Shown: positions 35,637 to 45,306 of the stretch, one piece after another
How the letters are laid out: the number at the start of each line of letters is the position of its first letter
Numbering within the stretch: position 1 is the first letter of the stretch
Assembly (NCBI GenBank): GCA_023417935.1
Contig: JAEZDY010000042.1
Coordinates: 212,460-276,459, forward strand
Direction: 5' to 3'
Length of the DNA stretch: 64,000 nt
DNA from: Bacteroidota bacterium
GTDB lineage: Bacteria; Bacteroidota; Bacteroidia; Bacteroidales; Lentimicrobiaceae
Notes under the pieces: model-generated
What the model was told of the DNA's origin: nothing
Seen by the model: only the letters and a program-made list of their open reading frames with translations
The model's database searches: none
Made by a program: the position numbers and the translations under genes

Positions 35637-36059
35637 CTACTTATTGCAATTTGTTTCAATACGTTCAGAAGCCATAATACTCCCATTCGCAAGGTATTCC
35701 TCAACTACACTGGCAGTATTAAAGGGAATATCATCAACATATGCTTCTTCTTCAGGGTAGATGTTCAACAAGCTGTATGTGAAGACTGCTGATACTTCTG
35801 CAGTATTAAAAGGGATGTCGTTTATATAAGTTTCTTCTTCAGGTTTTTCAAGATTGAGGAATAATGATTTTAGCGCTACTACTTCAGTGCTGAATGGGAT
35901 GTCGTTGATGTAGCTTTCTTCTTCAGGTATAGGGAGTGTCATTGCTGTGCTAACTGCTAGTGTATCTTTGCCTGAGTAGGAAGCGTCTGTATTTCTGCCA
36001 ACAAGTATAATAGTATTTAAGAGCAGAAATAGAATGGCGAAAGTGAGTTTTGTTTTCAT
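35637..36059 (-). CDS. Small secreted protein with three PEEExYINDIPFNT repeats
   Basis: 140 residues from ATG 36059, chosen because it opens a signal peptide (MKTKLTFAILFLLLNTIILV); an upstream ATG at 36104 would spoil it. I do not recognise a named family. The mature protein consists mainly of three copies of one motif: PEEESYINDIPFSTEVV (45-61), PEEETYINDIPFNTAEV (73-89) and PEEEAYVDDIPFNTASV (102-118), spaced 28 and 29 residues. Each has an acidic cluster, an aromatic, and an invariant DIPF-x-T. Between them are hydrophobic linkers (LKSLFLNL, VFTYSLLNI). One cysteine lies near the end. Its neighbours are a T9SS cargo upstream and a convergent transporter. The motif could bind a partner or metal; no function is known to me. 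Confidence 0.78.
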   Translation of the reverse strand: MKTKLTFAILFLLLNTIILVGRNTDASYSGKDTLAVSTAMTLPIPEEESYINDIPFSTEVVALKSLFLNLEKPEEETYINDIPFNTAEVSAVFTYSLLNIYPEEEAYVDDIPFNTASVVEEYLANGSIMASERIETNCNK

Positions 36060-36199
36060 GGCTTCTTGTTTTACCGTGTACATATACCCCTTTACCAAAA
36101 GCATGCCAAACTGCTGAAACCCTTTATTATCAAGGCTTTCAGCCAGTATGCATGTTTTTATTGACTATAAAGTGTTCGTTTTCGGATACTAGATTTGCG

Positions 36200-37747
36200 C
36201 TAGCGGACGGAGGATGATTTTATGAATTTACCAGTGGTCACTTTATTAGCGTCCCTTACAGTTATAAAGTATAAGCCTGGTGCCAGGTTACTTGTATCAA
36301 GCGTGAGTCGACTGCCGTTTATGTTTACGTCATTCATTAATACCTGAGGTCCTTTCATTGAATTGATGCTTACTACAGGCTTAATCAGGTTCCAACTCGT
36401 TTGAACTGCAATGCTTTCTGTTGCTGGATTTGGCGATATTGACATATATGCGCTCTCATATTCTGGAAAACCTCCGCATATTTCAAAGGTCACGGTTAAT
36501 TCATCCGACAATGTACATCCTGAATTTTGATAGATTACCTTAACAATAGCAGTGTTTAAGCCAATTCCCGCTGAATCAATGCTAAAACTTATTCCTGTTC
36601 CCTCTTCTACATTATTCACATACCAGGTAATCAAGTCGTATCCATTATTAATAAGGAAGTTTAAGTTATGTTCTGCACATAAGATGGTATCATTGCCTAA
36701 TTCAATTGGTTCTACCGCTATTACATTCACTTCCTGTGATGCGGATACACATATCCCTGAGTTATCACATACCAAAACCGTATATATAGTGGATACATCA
36801 GGTGCGACTGTAATAGATTGGGTTGTACTTTGGTTGCTCCACATATAAGAGTACGGTGGGTTTCCGCCTTCAACCTGGGCAGTAAGGGTCACTGAATCCC
36901 CTATGCAGGTTGTTAAATCACTACCAAGATTTACAACAAGAGGTATAATATTACGCACTGAATCAATGTATTGTACTGAATATGAAAGCCCTTCCTGAGT
37001 TATAGTAAGTAATGGAACCGGAAAATCAGGACTCAACCATCTGTACTCGGTAATATTGCGTATTATGGGTATACCAGTTTGTAATGAGTCAAGGTAGAGG
37101 CTGTCTCTTTCATAAATAACCGATTTAACTCTAAGTGTACTAAAAGATCCATATGGGGTTACCAGCGTTCCTGATCCATCAACAGTGTTTACTCTCTTTT
37201 TATATTGATAAAAATAAGCAACAGGAGGGTATTGAATCTCAAAAGTTGATATACTGGAATCGGGCGTTGAATTAATGGAAAGAGGGAACTTGTATATGCG
37301 TTCAGGCACATCATATTTCAGTGGTAGTGGTATACCCATAATGGTTGCTGCGAAACCTGCACGAACATAATCTGAGGTATTATTCTTGTAGAATTCAAAA
37401 GCATCAGTAACCTGCAAATCCACAAAATCCAACCCTTCAATAGGCACAGCCAGGTTAGCTACTGTTGGCCCAAAAGTTAAATAGTAAAAAAAGTTAGTCT
37501 GTAATGGATTAATAAAACTAAGAACTGATTGTGCTGTGGGGTACAATTGTGAATAATCCCATAAATAATCATAACCAGTCATAGCCGGATCAGCTATTTG
37601 GGTTTCCAGATAGGCAGAAGTGCTCACTCTTATTGTATCACCTTGAGATGGCATATTATCAGAAGTGATAATTATTTGTGCAATAGAGGAGCTACTGAAG
37701 AGTATCAGTATGGCATTCAGGCATATGTGGAGGTTTAGCTTTTTCAT
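36200..37747 (-). CDS. Secreted protein with Ig/PKD-like domains and T9SS sorting domain
   Basis: 515 residues. Signal peptide MKKLNLHICLNAILILFSSSSIAQ. The first 260 residues are beta-rich with no family I recognise. From about 270, NLGSDLTTCIGDSVTLTAQVEGGNPPYSY-type sequence (in part: CIGDSVTLTAQVEGG, YSYMWSNQST, ITVAPDVSTIYTV) is a PKD/SprB-like Ig repeat, and ELGNDTILCAEHNLNF begins another. The last 80 residues (YMSISPNPATESIAVQTSW to the end, with LAPGLYFITVRDA) are a type A C-terminal sorting domain. Expected at the cell surface via the type IX system. The small triple-repeat gene lies 140 bp downstream in the same direction. Confidence 0.87.
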   Translation of the reverse strand: MKKLNLHICLNAILILFSSSSIAQIIITSDNMPSQGDTIRVSTSAYLETQIADPAMTGYDYLWDYSQLYPTAQSVLSFINPLQTNFFYYLTFGPTVANLAVPIEGLDFVDLQVTDAFEFYKNNTSDYVRAGFAATIMGIPLPLKYDVPERIYKFPLSINSTPDSSISTFEIQYPPVAYFYQYKKRVNTVDGSGTLVTPYGSFSTLRVKSVIYERDSLYLDSLQTGIPIIRNITEYRWLSPDFPVPLLTITQEGLSYSVQYIDSVRNIIPLVVNLGSDLTTCIGDSVTLTAQVEGGNPPYSYMWSNQSTTQSITVAPDVSTIYTVLVCDNSGICVSASQEVNVIAVEPIELGNDTILCAEHNLNFLINNGYDLITWYVNNVEEGTGISFSIDSAGIGLNTAIVKVIYQNSGCTLSDELTVTFEICGGFPEYESAYMSISPNPATESIAVQTSWNLIKPVVSINSMKGPQVLMNDVNINGSRLTLDTSNLAPGLYFITVRDANKVTTGKFIKSSSVR

Positions 37748-37864
37748 AGCATCATCAATTTTAGTTGCAATAAAATTAGTAAAAAGTAATCATTATTATA
37801 ACCTTATAAAGAATTACAGGGATTTTGTTGATGAAGACAGGTTTAATGTTAGTTGGTGAAGTAA

Positions 37865-39502
37865 TCAGGGGACTCTGCAAATAAGGGCATCATGAAAAGC
37901 ATTTGCTGATTCTACAGGTAGGTCCATATGTGAAACCATTTTTCTTAGCGTTATTTTATAAACTTCCCACGGAACATTATCCATTAATTCAGTTGTCAAC
38001 TGATGTCTTAACTTGTATAATTCACTTAACTTTTCCCTGCTAAACATTCCCCTATTGAAGAAATGACTTTCACCAGGATAATGGTAGGGAATATTTTTAA
38101 CATCCCGGAAAAGACTATGACAAGCCTGATGTGCTTCCTCTGAATTCATGGTGAAATGCGACCAACTGTCCATAAATCCTTTGATATTCCATCTTTCCCT
38201 GTTGGCTGGTTCAGCCATGTCAGAAAGGTTGTGGATTAATAATGGATAAGCCTGGTAGCCAGACAATAAATTTGATAAATTCAGACCGTTGATGAAATTT
38301 GTAGTATTGTATAGTGTTTCAATGCTCTCACCAGGAAATCCTATTACAAATGTCATAAGCGTGTTGATTCCGATATAGTCTAATTGCTCAATTCCTGTTT
38401 TTACTTTTTCAACCTGTTGGCGCTTATTCATCCTGTCAAGTTGTCCCTGATCGCCTGATTCAACTCCTATCATACCCATTCTAAGACCGGAGTTTTGAAT
38501 TACCTTCAACTCTTCGCCAGTGTATTCTCCACCACGCATAAAGCCAAGCCAGTTAGCCAGTCCTGATGTAGAAAATATATTACAGACTTCAAACAGGCGC
38601 TTAGAATTGATAAACACATTATCATCTGTTACGTGAATGATAGCAGCTTTGCCTTTTAGTCTGTCTTTGATCAATTTCAATTCAGCTTTGAGGCTCTCAG
38701 CTGAACGAAGAAAGATACGTGGGAAAATCATACAAAAATCACAAAAGCCACACCGGTATGGGCAGCCAATGGAAGTCCTGACAGGTATTTTAACGGGTAA
38801 CTCCTCTATGAGATCCCATCTGGTAAAGTCGGCATTGTAGTTAATGTTCTCTGCCTTACGATTTGTAAATTGAAATACGCCTGAATCCTGTATGCAGAGG
38901 TTTGGTATTTCATCAAAGCAATGCTTACTTCCCCGATCTAGTTGATCCAGAACTTTCATCAAGGAGCCTATTCCTTGTTCAGCAACTATCATGATGTTAA
39001 GCACTGTCCCAGCATTTGAAGGATGAAAGAAGATTTCACGGTTCAATGGGTAAGCCTCATTCATCAAATGTCGCGAGTATTGCTGGTAATGTTTCCAGAG
39101 GAACATTCCTCCTGAGATAACTGGCACGCCGGGTATTTCCTTTGCTAAGGTTTCATTCAAAGCAATGAACGAGTCACTTGTAAGTATCATCGTAGTTGAA
39201 ACACATACTGCAAAAAGATCTTTTTCTGATAGTTTCTTGAGTGTTTCAACATCGTACTCATTTGTGAGTATAGTATTATATCCATTTGCATGGAGGATTC
39301 CTTGCAGATAATAACCTGCTGCCGGGATATCATTATCCTGACTTGTGTTGTCATGAAAAGTTGGGTCGTAATTACCTGCTGCAATCTTATATAATAGGAC
39401 AAGCGAAAGATCTTTGTCGCCATCTTTCAACCTCACAGTATAATCGAGATTAAATTGGCTGTTATCAATTAACGGAGCTATAATTGCTATTGTCCTGGCC
39501 AT
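37865..39502 (-). CDS. B12-binding-type radical SAM protein
   Basis: 545 residues, cytoplasmic. Residues 1-140 have the cobalamin-binding-like Rossmann fold (GYYLQGILHANGYNTIL, DLFAVCVSTTMILTSDSF, PGVPVISGGMFLW) but lack the DxHxxG base-off motif. The radical SAM cluster is CPYRCGFC (Cys247, 251, 254), with one more cysteine at 257. Later motifs are VTDDNVFIN, GLRMGMIGVESGDQGQLDRM and MTFVIGFPGES, typical of radical SAM barrels. The C-terminal 130 residues are not recognised. The substrate is unknown. It lies 54 bp downstream of tamB on the same strand, which may be chance or a lipid/envelope link. Confidence 0.85.
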   Translation of the reverse strand: MARTIAIIAPLIDNSQFNLDYTVRLKDGDKDLSLVLLYKIAAGNYDPTFHDNTSQDNDIPAAGYYLQGILHANGYNTILTNEYDVETLKKLSEKDLFAVCVSTTMILTSDSFIALNETLAKEIPGVPVISGGMFLWKHYQQYSRHLMNEAYPLNREIFFHPSNAGTVLNIMIVAEQGIGSLMKVLDQLDRGSKHCFDEIPNLCIQDSGVFQFTNRKAENINYNADFTRWDLIEELPVKIPVRTSIGCPYRCGFCDFCMIFPRIFLRSAESLKAELKLIKDRLKGKAAIIHVTDDNVFINSKRLFEVCNIFSTSGLANWLGFMRGGEYTGEELKVIQNSGLRMGMIGVESGDQGQLDRMNKRQQVEKVKTGIEQLDYIGINTLMTFVIGFPGESIETLYNTTNFINGLNLSNLLSGYQAYPLLIHNLSDMAEPANRERWNIKGFMDSWSHFTMNSEEAHQACHSLFRDVKNIPYHYPGESHFFNRGMFSREKLSELYKLRHQLTTELMDNVPWEVYKITLRKMVSHMDLPVESANAFHDALICRVP

Positions 39503-39556
39503 ATACCTTCTATGCTTTCTTCTGTTTGCTGTGGGATCTTAGAGCCCTTTTTTACA

Positions 39557-42500
39557 CTATTTATTTTTTTCTGGAATTTCCTGAGCTTTCTTTCTTTTTC
39601 TAAAGATGTCAGAGAATTTATCAAATTCATACCTGTAATAGACACCAATACCCTGGGTGTAGTCTTCCTGTTCGTTTCTTATGTCAAACTGATTTGACCT
39701 GTTGAAAGCCTTTACCCTGAAACGACCATCAGGTGTAATCTTCACATCAATCATCACATCACCAACAATTTCGTTTGCATTTTGCGCTGAACCTGAGGTA
39801 TACATTCCAACGTTTCCGTCAACAGTCACGCGATCATTAAAAAAGCTTGTCGACAAAGCTACTTCCACTTCTTCATCCGTTGGAAGATCTCCTGTGCGGT
39901 ACTTAACACCTATGTCAACATCCTTAATGATTTGTGAAAGCATATTACTCAATTGATCAGTTAATACCTCAATGGACGATGAGCTTACACTAGTAGCCAG
40001 AGTAGGAGAGGAGCTAAATGCAAAGGTTTTTAAAACAAGAAGTGAGACTATCTGCTGAGTCATGATCACCTGATTGGAAGTATCAATGGCAGCGAAAATA
40101 ACCTGACTTAAATCATTGGTTACTTCGGGTAAGCGGATAGAAAATGAAATGTCGGGGTTGTAAAGATTGTTTTTCAGACGTATTATACAATCCACCGGCA
40201 CTGATACACCGGTATATTCAGGCAAGCCACGCAGTGATGCTTTAGTCCGGTAAACGGCACTAAGATCTATATCAGCTTCATAAGGGCTTCCGTTGAATGA
40301 AATTGTACTCCCATTTTCAATAGAGAATACCCTGTTGATTATATTCCCTAAAGTGAATAAAAAAGAACCCTCATTCATCCTGTAATCACCATACATTGAC
40401 AATTCACTTTGTCTGTTAACACCAACCTGGATATTTCCTGTTCCCTTTCCTTTAATATTTCCTATATTTTCAGGTAAAAAGAGTTGGACTTCAGCATCGC
40501 GCGTTACATTAAGATTAATATTTACCTCTGTACCTGATTCACCTGTATAGTATAAAGGAGGCTGATCTGATGATTCATCATCTGTAGTTTTGAATTTGAT
40601 GAAACTGTTTTCAGTAGCACTAACTGCTAAATTGATTGGAATATAAACACTTGTGTTAGGCTCACTTTGAGCGTCTATATCGATGGAAACATCTTTAAGC
40701 GTTCCCTGGATTTTCACATCACCAGTACCGAATGCGTTTCCATAAAAGAGATTATTATTCTTGTAAGTTGTGTATAAGCTGCTGATCTTATTGGCTGCAA
40801 TATCAAGATCAAACCTGATATCCCTGAAATTTTGATGGCTAAGTTTAAAATCAAGCCTTGCAGTGTTACCCAGTGAATCGTATACAAGAATATCTTCAGC
40901 ACTAATGAGTGTTGGAAGTGCTATAACCTTATCGGCAAAAGAATAAGTTACATTCAAATAGTCAATCTTCAGCTGAGTTCTCAGCAGATCAAGTTCACCT
41001 GTTATTACCGGCTTATTAAAAGTGCCTTCCATCCTTAAATTGCCACTTGCAAATCCTTTGATTTTTGAGGCTATGCCCTTAAGATAGGGGTTTAATGATG
41101 CCAGTTTGTAATTAAAAACCTTCACGTCAAGGTCAAAATTCCCTTCCTCCCTTTTGGCTGTATATATAAGACCTTTTGCTGAAATTGGCAGATGCGTGCC
41201 AGCATTGCCCACATATATAATGTCAGCATTTACATCAAGTGCCGATATTGCGTGGTTCCATGCAGTTTTAACTGATACATCACCCATTCTTTCCTTGTTG
41301 AAAGCAAAGTCCTTAACTTCAATCTGCGCTTCCACTTTTGGAATCTTATACAAATCACGTAATAAAATTATGCCGGTCAGAACTCCGTCGAAATCAACAT
41401 CATTGGCATTGATCAGCATATCAGCCTCAGAAACATCCAATTCTCTAAAGTTCAAAGCAAGCAAGTCATTTGGATCAGAGGATATTTTTCCAGTTAACCA
41501 AAGCTTCTGATTGCTGCTTAATAATTCCAATTCGTCAATGGCAATTGAAGTTGAATCAATGATAATATCCCTGTTCTGCACCGCATTCCATTGCATTTCA
41601 TTTAGCACCAGATCGAATTTTTCAAATCGACTGTGAATTTTTGAAGAATCACTAAAAGAAAGGTAGCCTTCTATAAGACCCTTGTTTCTATTTTCAGGTA
41701 TCCTATCATCCCAACCGAGGTTGTAATTGATGGTATCACCTTGCATGAAAGCACTGAAGATAAAGTTCTCAATTTCCAGATTAAGCTTGTCGTCTATTGA
41801 TTCCTTATTGAATATAACAGAAGAAACACCTGTAGTAAATTGTATTGAAGCCCCGGAGTTTTTTCCTCTTGCATACCAGTTATTGAAACTTACACCCTTA
41901 TAATTGAAACCATCTGATCTGCCATTCAGTGTAATGGTATTACTATTTGAGTTGTAGCTTCCAAATATTGATGCCTCTGAGGTAAGCACAAGATCAGGAA
42001 CAAAGAGTTCTGTGACAGGAGTAAGATCCTTCAATTGTAGAGTATATTCAAATAGTTGATCTTGCGTTACATTATATTCCTTTTGCTTGCTCAGATTCAA
42101 AGATGGTAGGTACTGGCTCACAACACTTGACAATGAATTGTAAAAGTCGCCAAATGAAAACACGCCATAAAAGGAGGCATCAGCAAGATCTGACTTCAGT
42201 GAAAGTTTCTTGGTTTTCAAGCCAATTTGGGTTGTTGACAACTCAATAGTATTGATGTAATATGATTTGACACCTTCTGAGTACGTAGTACTGTCAAAGC
42301 GTAGGTATCCAAGCATATTATCAATGTTTGAACCTTGAAAATTCAGATCCATTTTAGTTGAAACCCTGGTTGTTGAATCTCGTTTTAAAAGATTAAGCTT
42401 TGATAGGTAAGCATCTTCCAAAGTGGCTGTAAAATTCATTACAGGAATTTTATCGGTAAAGTCAACCATTCCTATAAAATCAAGATTTCCAAGTTCATCT

Positions 42501-43939
42501 TTTAATGCCAGCTTTCCATTGAATAAACGGTTAATCAGTTGACCATCAGCAGTAATACCATTGAACTCATTATTCAGAAGTATCACTTTCTCTATCACTG
42601 CATTAAACCTTATATTATTGTGCTTTCTATTGAGTATCTCACCATTTACTGACGATTTGAGACTTACTAAACCTGCTTTGCCATTAAGGTTAAATGTTTG
42701 ACCAAGATCCCACTCCTTTAAATTAAAATCACCGTTGTATTTAAGAATTTTACCACTGCCTGTTTTCAAACTAAGGTCGGTTTCTAATTTTCCAATGCTT
42801 GTATAGAAGTCAGCTGATGATACAAAATCATATATGAATCCTGTAAAAAAGCCTTTAATGTCAATAGTGCCAACGTTTATTAACTCTTTAGGTAAAATTA
42901 TTCTCTTATTTCCGGGCAACCTGATATTATCCAGGTCATAATAGTCAGTAGATAACCTATTAACTTTCAAGTGAATAAAAGTCTCCTGGATATCAGGCAG
43001 TCCATCCATTGAAATCTCGCCATCAAATATTGAATTACTGCCAAAATGAAATTGGAATTCTCTGGCTTTAAGTGATGATAATCTGCCCTTTATCTTGCCG
43101 TTAAAATGCAATAAATTCTCCATTCCACTCACTTCACTTGCAAAATATTTTAATTCGTTCAGTTCAAGTACTGAAGGTTTAAACAAAGCGTCAATTGAAA
43201 CACTATCAATGAAACTATTCAGATCATCACTATCATTATAGCTTAACCGCAAATCGACCTGCAGATCACTCCCCTGAGTCATTACCTTTAGATTCTTTGC
43301 CTCAATTGTTCCTGGCTTGATTGCTAATGAACCGGCCAGCCTGTGCAGTGTGAATCCCGACTTTTCAATGGTAGATAAATTAGAAATATCAGCATAAATA
43401 CTATCGCCCTGAAACGATATATTACCAGCCTTAAGATACAGATTAGAAATTAGCAGATGATTGTAATCGATAATGCTGTCGACTATTTCTTTATGTTCGT
43501 TACTATATACAAGCGAGCTACCCTCAACTATAATACCTTTAAGAGTTACTTTCCAAGGCCTTGATGAAGTAGTTTGAGGCTCTCCGCTAAAATAGTCAAC
43601 CAGGAAAGCATAATTGAAAGTACTATCTGATTTGTATTTTATTAGTTTTAAACCGGCCCCATTAATAGCTATTTCTTCAATGCTTAGTGATCGCTTTTTA
43701 ATGTTTATCTTATCAACATCCAGCTTGATTTTAGGACTTTTAATCATCACTGCTTTATTTCGGTCACTTACGCGAACGTCTTCAAGCACCACATCCATGA
43801 ACCATGAAATATCCACTCCTCCAACACTTACCGTGGTATTGAGTTCATGTGAAAGATATGCAGCCGTTCTTTGAGCCAAACGGGTTTGTACTGCCGGACT
43901 CCGGAAGATGAGGTAAATACATAAAAGGTTACCGGTCAA
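39557..43939 (-). CDS. tamB: TamB-like translocation/assembly module protein (DUF490/AsmA-like)
   Basis: 1460 residues from the TTG at 43939. A single N-terminal membrane segment precedes a very long repetitive beta-helical region, and the C-terminal DUF490 domain spans about the last 330 residues (from LYYTGESGTEVNINLNV to GIGVYYRYEFDKF). TamB proteins bridge inner and outer membrane and help outer-membrane protein or lipid assembly. The start is a problem: TTG 43939 lies inside the membrane segment. The frame is open back to 43993 and would add KKYVYIPVLLLIA, a much better anchor, but no ATG, GTG or TTG exists there; ATT at 43981 (then KKYVY) is the best fit. The gene is divergent from tsaD. 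Confidence 0.88.
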   Translation of the reverse strand: MTGNLLCIYLIFRSPAVQTRLAQRTAAYLSHELNTTVSVGGVDISWFMDVVLEDVRVSDRNKAVMIKSPKIKLDVDKINIKKRSLSIEEIAINGAGLKLIKYKSDSTFNYAFLVDYFSGEPQTTSSRPWKVTLKGIIVEGSSLVYSNEHKEIVDSIIDYNHLLISNLYLKAGNISFQGDSIYADISNLSTIEKSGFTLHRLAGSLAIKPGTIEAKNLKVMTQGSDLQVDLRLSYNDSDDLNSFIDSVSIDALFKPSVLELNELKYFASEVSGMENLLHFNGKIKGRLSSLKAREFQFHFGSNSIFDGEISMDGLPDIQETFIHLKVNRLSTDYYDLDNIRLPGNKRIILPKELINVGTIDIKGFFTGFIYDFVSSADFYTSIGKLETDLSLKTGSGKILKYNGDFNLKEWDLGQTFNLNGKAGLVSLKSSVNGEILNRKHNNIRFNAVIEKVILLNNEFNGITADGQLINRLFNGKLALKDELGNLDFIGMVDFTDKIPVMNFTATLEDAYLSKLNLLKRDSTTRVSTKMDLNFQGSNIDNMLGYLRFDSTTYSEGVKSYYINTIELSTTQIGLKTKKLSLKSDLADASFYGVFSFGDFYNSLSSVVSQYLPSLNLSKQKEYNVTQDQLFEYTLQLKDLTPVTELFVPDLVLTSEASIFGSYNSNSNTITLNGRSDGFNYKGVSFNNWYARGKNSGASIQFTTGVSSVIFNKESIDDKLNLEIENFIFSAFMQGDTINYNLGWDDRIPENRNKGLIEGYLSFSDSSKIHSRFEKFDLVLNEMQWNAVQNRDIIIDSTSIAIDELELLSSNQKLWLTGKISSDPNDLLALNFRELDVSEADMLINANDVDFDGVLTGIILLRDLYKIPKVEAQIEVKDFAFNKERMGDVSVKTAWNHAISALDVNADIIYVGNAGTHLPISAKGLIYTAKREEGNFDLDVKVFNYKLASLNPYLKGIASKIKGFASGNLRMEGTFNKPVITGELDLLRTQLKIDYLNVTYSFADKVIALPTLISAEDILVYDSLGNTARLDFKLSHQNFRDIRFDLDIAANKISSLYTTYKNNNLFYGNAFGTGDVKIQGTLKDVSIDIDAQSEPNTSVYIPINLAVSATENSFIKFKTTDDESSDQPPLYYTGESGTEVNINLNVTRDAEVQLFLPENIGNIKGKGTGNIQVGVNRQSELSMYGDYRMNEGSFLFTLGNIINRVFSIENGSTISFNGSPYEADIDLSAVYRTKASLRGLPEYTGVSVPVDCIIRLKNNLYNPDISFSIRLPEVTNDLSQVIFAAIDTSNQVIMTQQIVSLLVLKTFAFSSSPTLATSVSSSSIEVLTDQLSNMLSQIIKDVDIGVKYRTGDLPTDEEVEVALSTSFFNDRVTVDGNVGMYTSGSAQNANEIVGDVMIDVKITPDGRFRVKAFNRSNQFDIRNEQEDYTQGIGVYYRYEFDKFSDIFRKRKKAQEIPEKNK

Positions 43940-44079
43940 TGCTATAAGCAGAAGTACCGGTATATATACGTACTTTTTAATAACTTTGCCCTTTTAAATG
44001 AAGGATTATAACAAAGATGATGCAATAACCTGCAAAAATCTGAAAATAACTTGTAAAATCTTAATAATAACTCAAATTA

Positions 44080-45090
44080 GTGAATTATATTCTTGGAATT
44101 GAATCGTCGTGTGATGATACTTCTGCTGCGGTATTGAAGGAAACTGCAATCTGTTCAAATGTTATAGCCAATCAATCGGTGCATAACGCGTTTGGTGGTG
44201 TTGTGCCTGAGCTTGCCTCCAGGGCACATCAGCAAAATATTATACCGGTGGTTGAAACAGCCTTACGCAAAGCCGGTATAACCAAAGAACAGTTGAAAGC
44301 AATAGCTTTTACGCGAGGACCGGGACTTTTAGGTTCATTACTTGTAGGTACCTCATTTGCCAAATCATTTGCCTATGCTCTCGACATCCCGTTGATTGAA
44401 GTTAATCACATGGAAGCCCACGTCCTGGCTCATTTTATAACTGATGAATCAAAACCAACAAACGTTCCGGAGTTTCCGTTTCTTTGCCTTACAGTATCGG
44501 GCGGTCATACCCAAATAGTAAGGATGACAAGCCATTTTAATATGGAGATCATTGGTCGTACTATTGATGATGCAGCAGGAGAGGCTTTTGATAAAGCGGC
44601 TAAAATACTGGGACTTCCATATCCTGGCGGGCCTCTGGTAGATAAGCATGCCAAAGAAGGTAACCCAAACGCATTCAACTTTTCAAAACCTAATATCAGC
44701 GGACTGGATTATAGTTTCAGCGGATTAAAAACCTCATTCCTTTATACTGTTCGCGACAGATTAAAAGAAGATCCTGAATTTATTGATAAAAACCTGAATG
44801 ATCTGTGTGCCTCAATTCAAAAGTCAATCATTGATACCCTGATGAAGAAGCTGTTGCTTGCTATAAAGCAAACCGGCATTACCAATGTTGCAATTGCAGG
44901 TGGTGTGTCAGCTAATTCAGGATTACGAGCGGCAATTGCAGAATTAGGTAAAAACGGACTAAACGTTTTCATTCCTGAATTTCAATATACAACTGACAAT
45001 GCGGCGATGATTGCTGTTGCGGGGTATTTTAAATTCTTAAAGAATGATTTTGCAGCGCTTAATGTTACTCCCTACTCCAGAGGAATATAA
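44080..45090 (+). CDS. tsaD: tRNA N6-adenosine threonylcarbamoyltransferase
   Basis: 336 residues. With TsaB, TsaC and TsaE it makes t6A37 in ANN-decoding tRNAs. Motifs: ILGIESSCDDTSAAV at the start, the metal-binding His pair in VNHMEAHVLAHF, CLTVSGGHTQIVRM, DDAAGEAFDKAAKILGLPYPGGP, and IAGGVSANSGLR. The start is GTG at 44080, because the conserved MNYILGIESSCDDTS begins exactly there and no ATG is near. Divergent from tamB with an 86-140 bp gap that has no clear -7 box. A nine-copy 21 bp tandem repeat begins 8 bp after the stop. Confidence 0.96.
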   Translation: MNYILGIESSCDDTSAAVLKETAICSNVIANQSVHNAFGGVVPELASRAHQQNIIPVVETALRKAGITKEQLKAIAFTRGPGLLGSLLVGTSFAKSFAYALDIPLIEVNHMEAHVLAHFITDESKPTNVPEFPFLCLTVSGGHTQIVRMTSHFNMEIIGRTIDDAAGEAFDKAAKILGLPYPGGPLVDKHAKEGNPNAFNFSKPNISGLDYSFSGLKTSFLYTVRDRLKEDPEFIDKNLNDLCASIQKSIIDTLMKKLLLAIKQTGITNVAIAGGVSANSGLRAAIAELGKNGLNVFIPEFQYTTDNAAMIAVAGYFKFLKNDFAALNVTPYSRGI

Positions 45091-45098
45091 ACTCTCGA

Positions 45099-45286
45099 TT
45101 TAATCAATTTTATTAGTGCTTTAATCTATTTTATTAGACCTTTAATCAATTTTATTAGTGCTTTAATCTATTTTATTAGACCTTTAATCTATTTAATTAG
45201 ACCGTTAATCTATTTAATTAGGGCGTTAATCTATTTAATTAGGGCGTAATATATTTTATTAGGGCGTTAATCTATTTTATTAGGGC
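45099..45286. repeat. 21 bp tandem repeat, nine copies, between tsaD and a lipoprotein gene
   Basis: Nine head-to-tail units share the core TTAATCTATTTTATTAG followed by a variable trinucleotide class (TGC, ACC or GGC plus junction base). Units start at 45099, 45120, 45141, 45162, 45183, 45204, 45225, 45246 and 45266; the eighth is 20 bp. Units 1-2 and 3-4 are an exact 42 bp duplication, and units 6 and 7 are identical. Each unit has a TAAT...ATTA inverted repeat. It fills the whole space between two convergent genes. Confidence 0.95.
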
Positions 45287-45306
45287 GCTCTTTTAAAGTG
45301 AGTACT

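Noticed and set aside
45099..45286. CRISPR array
   Set aside because: The 21 bp units follow each other without spacers, and there are no cas genes. The same holds for the 11 bp repeat at 24508.
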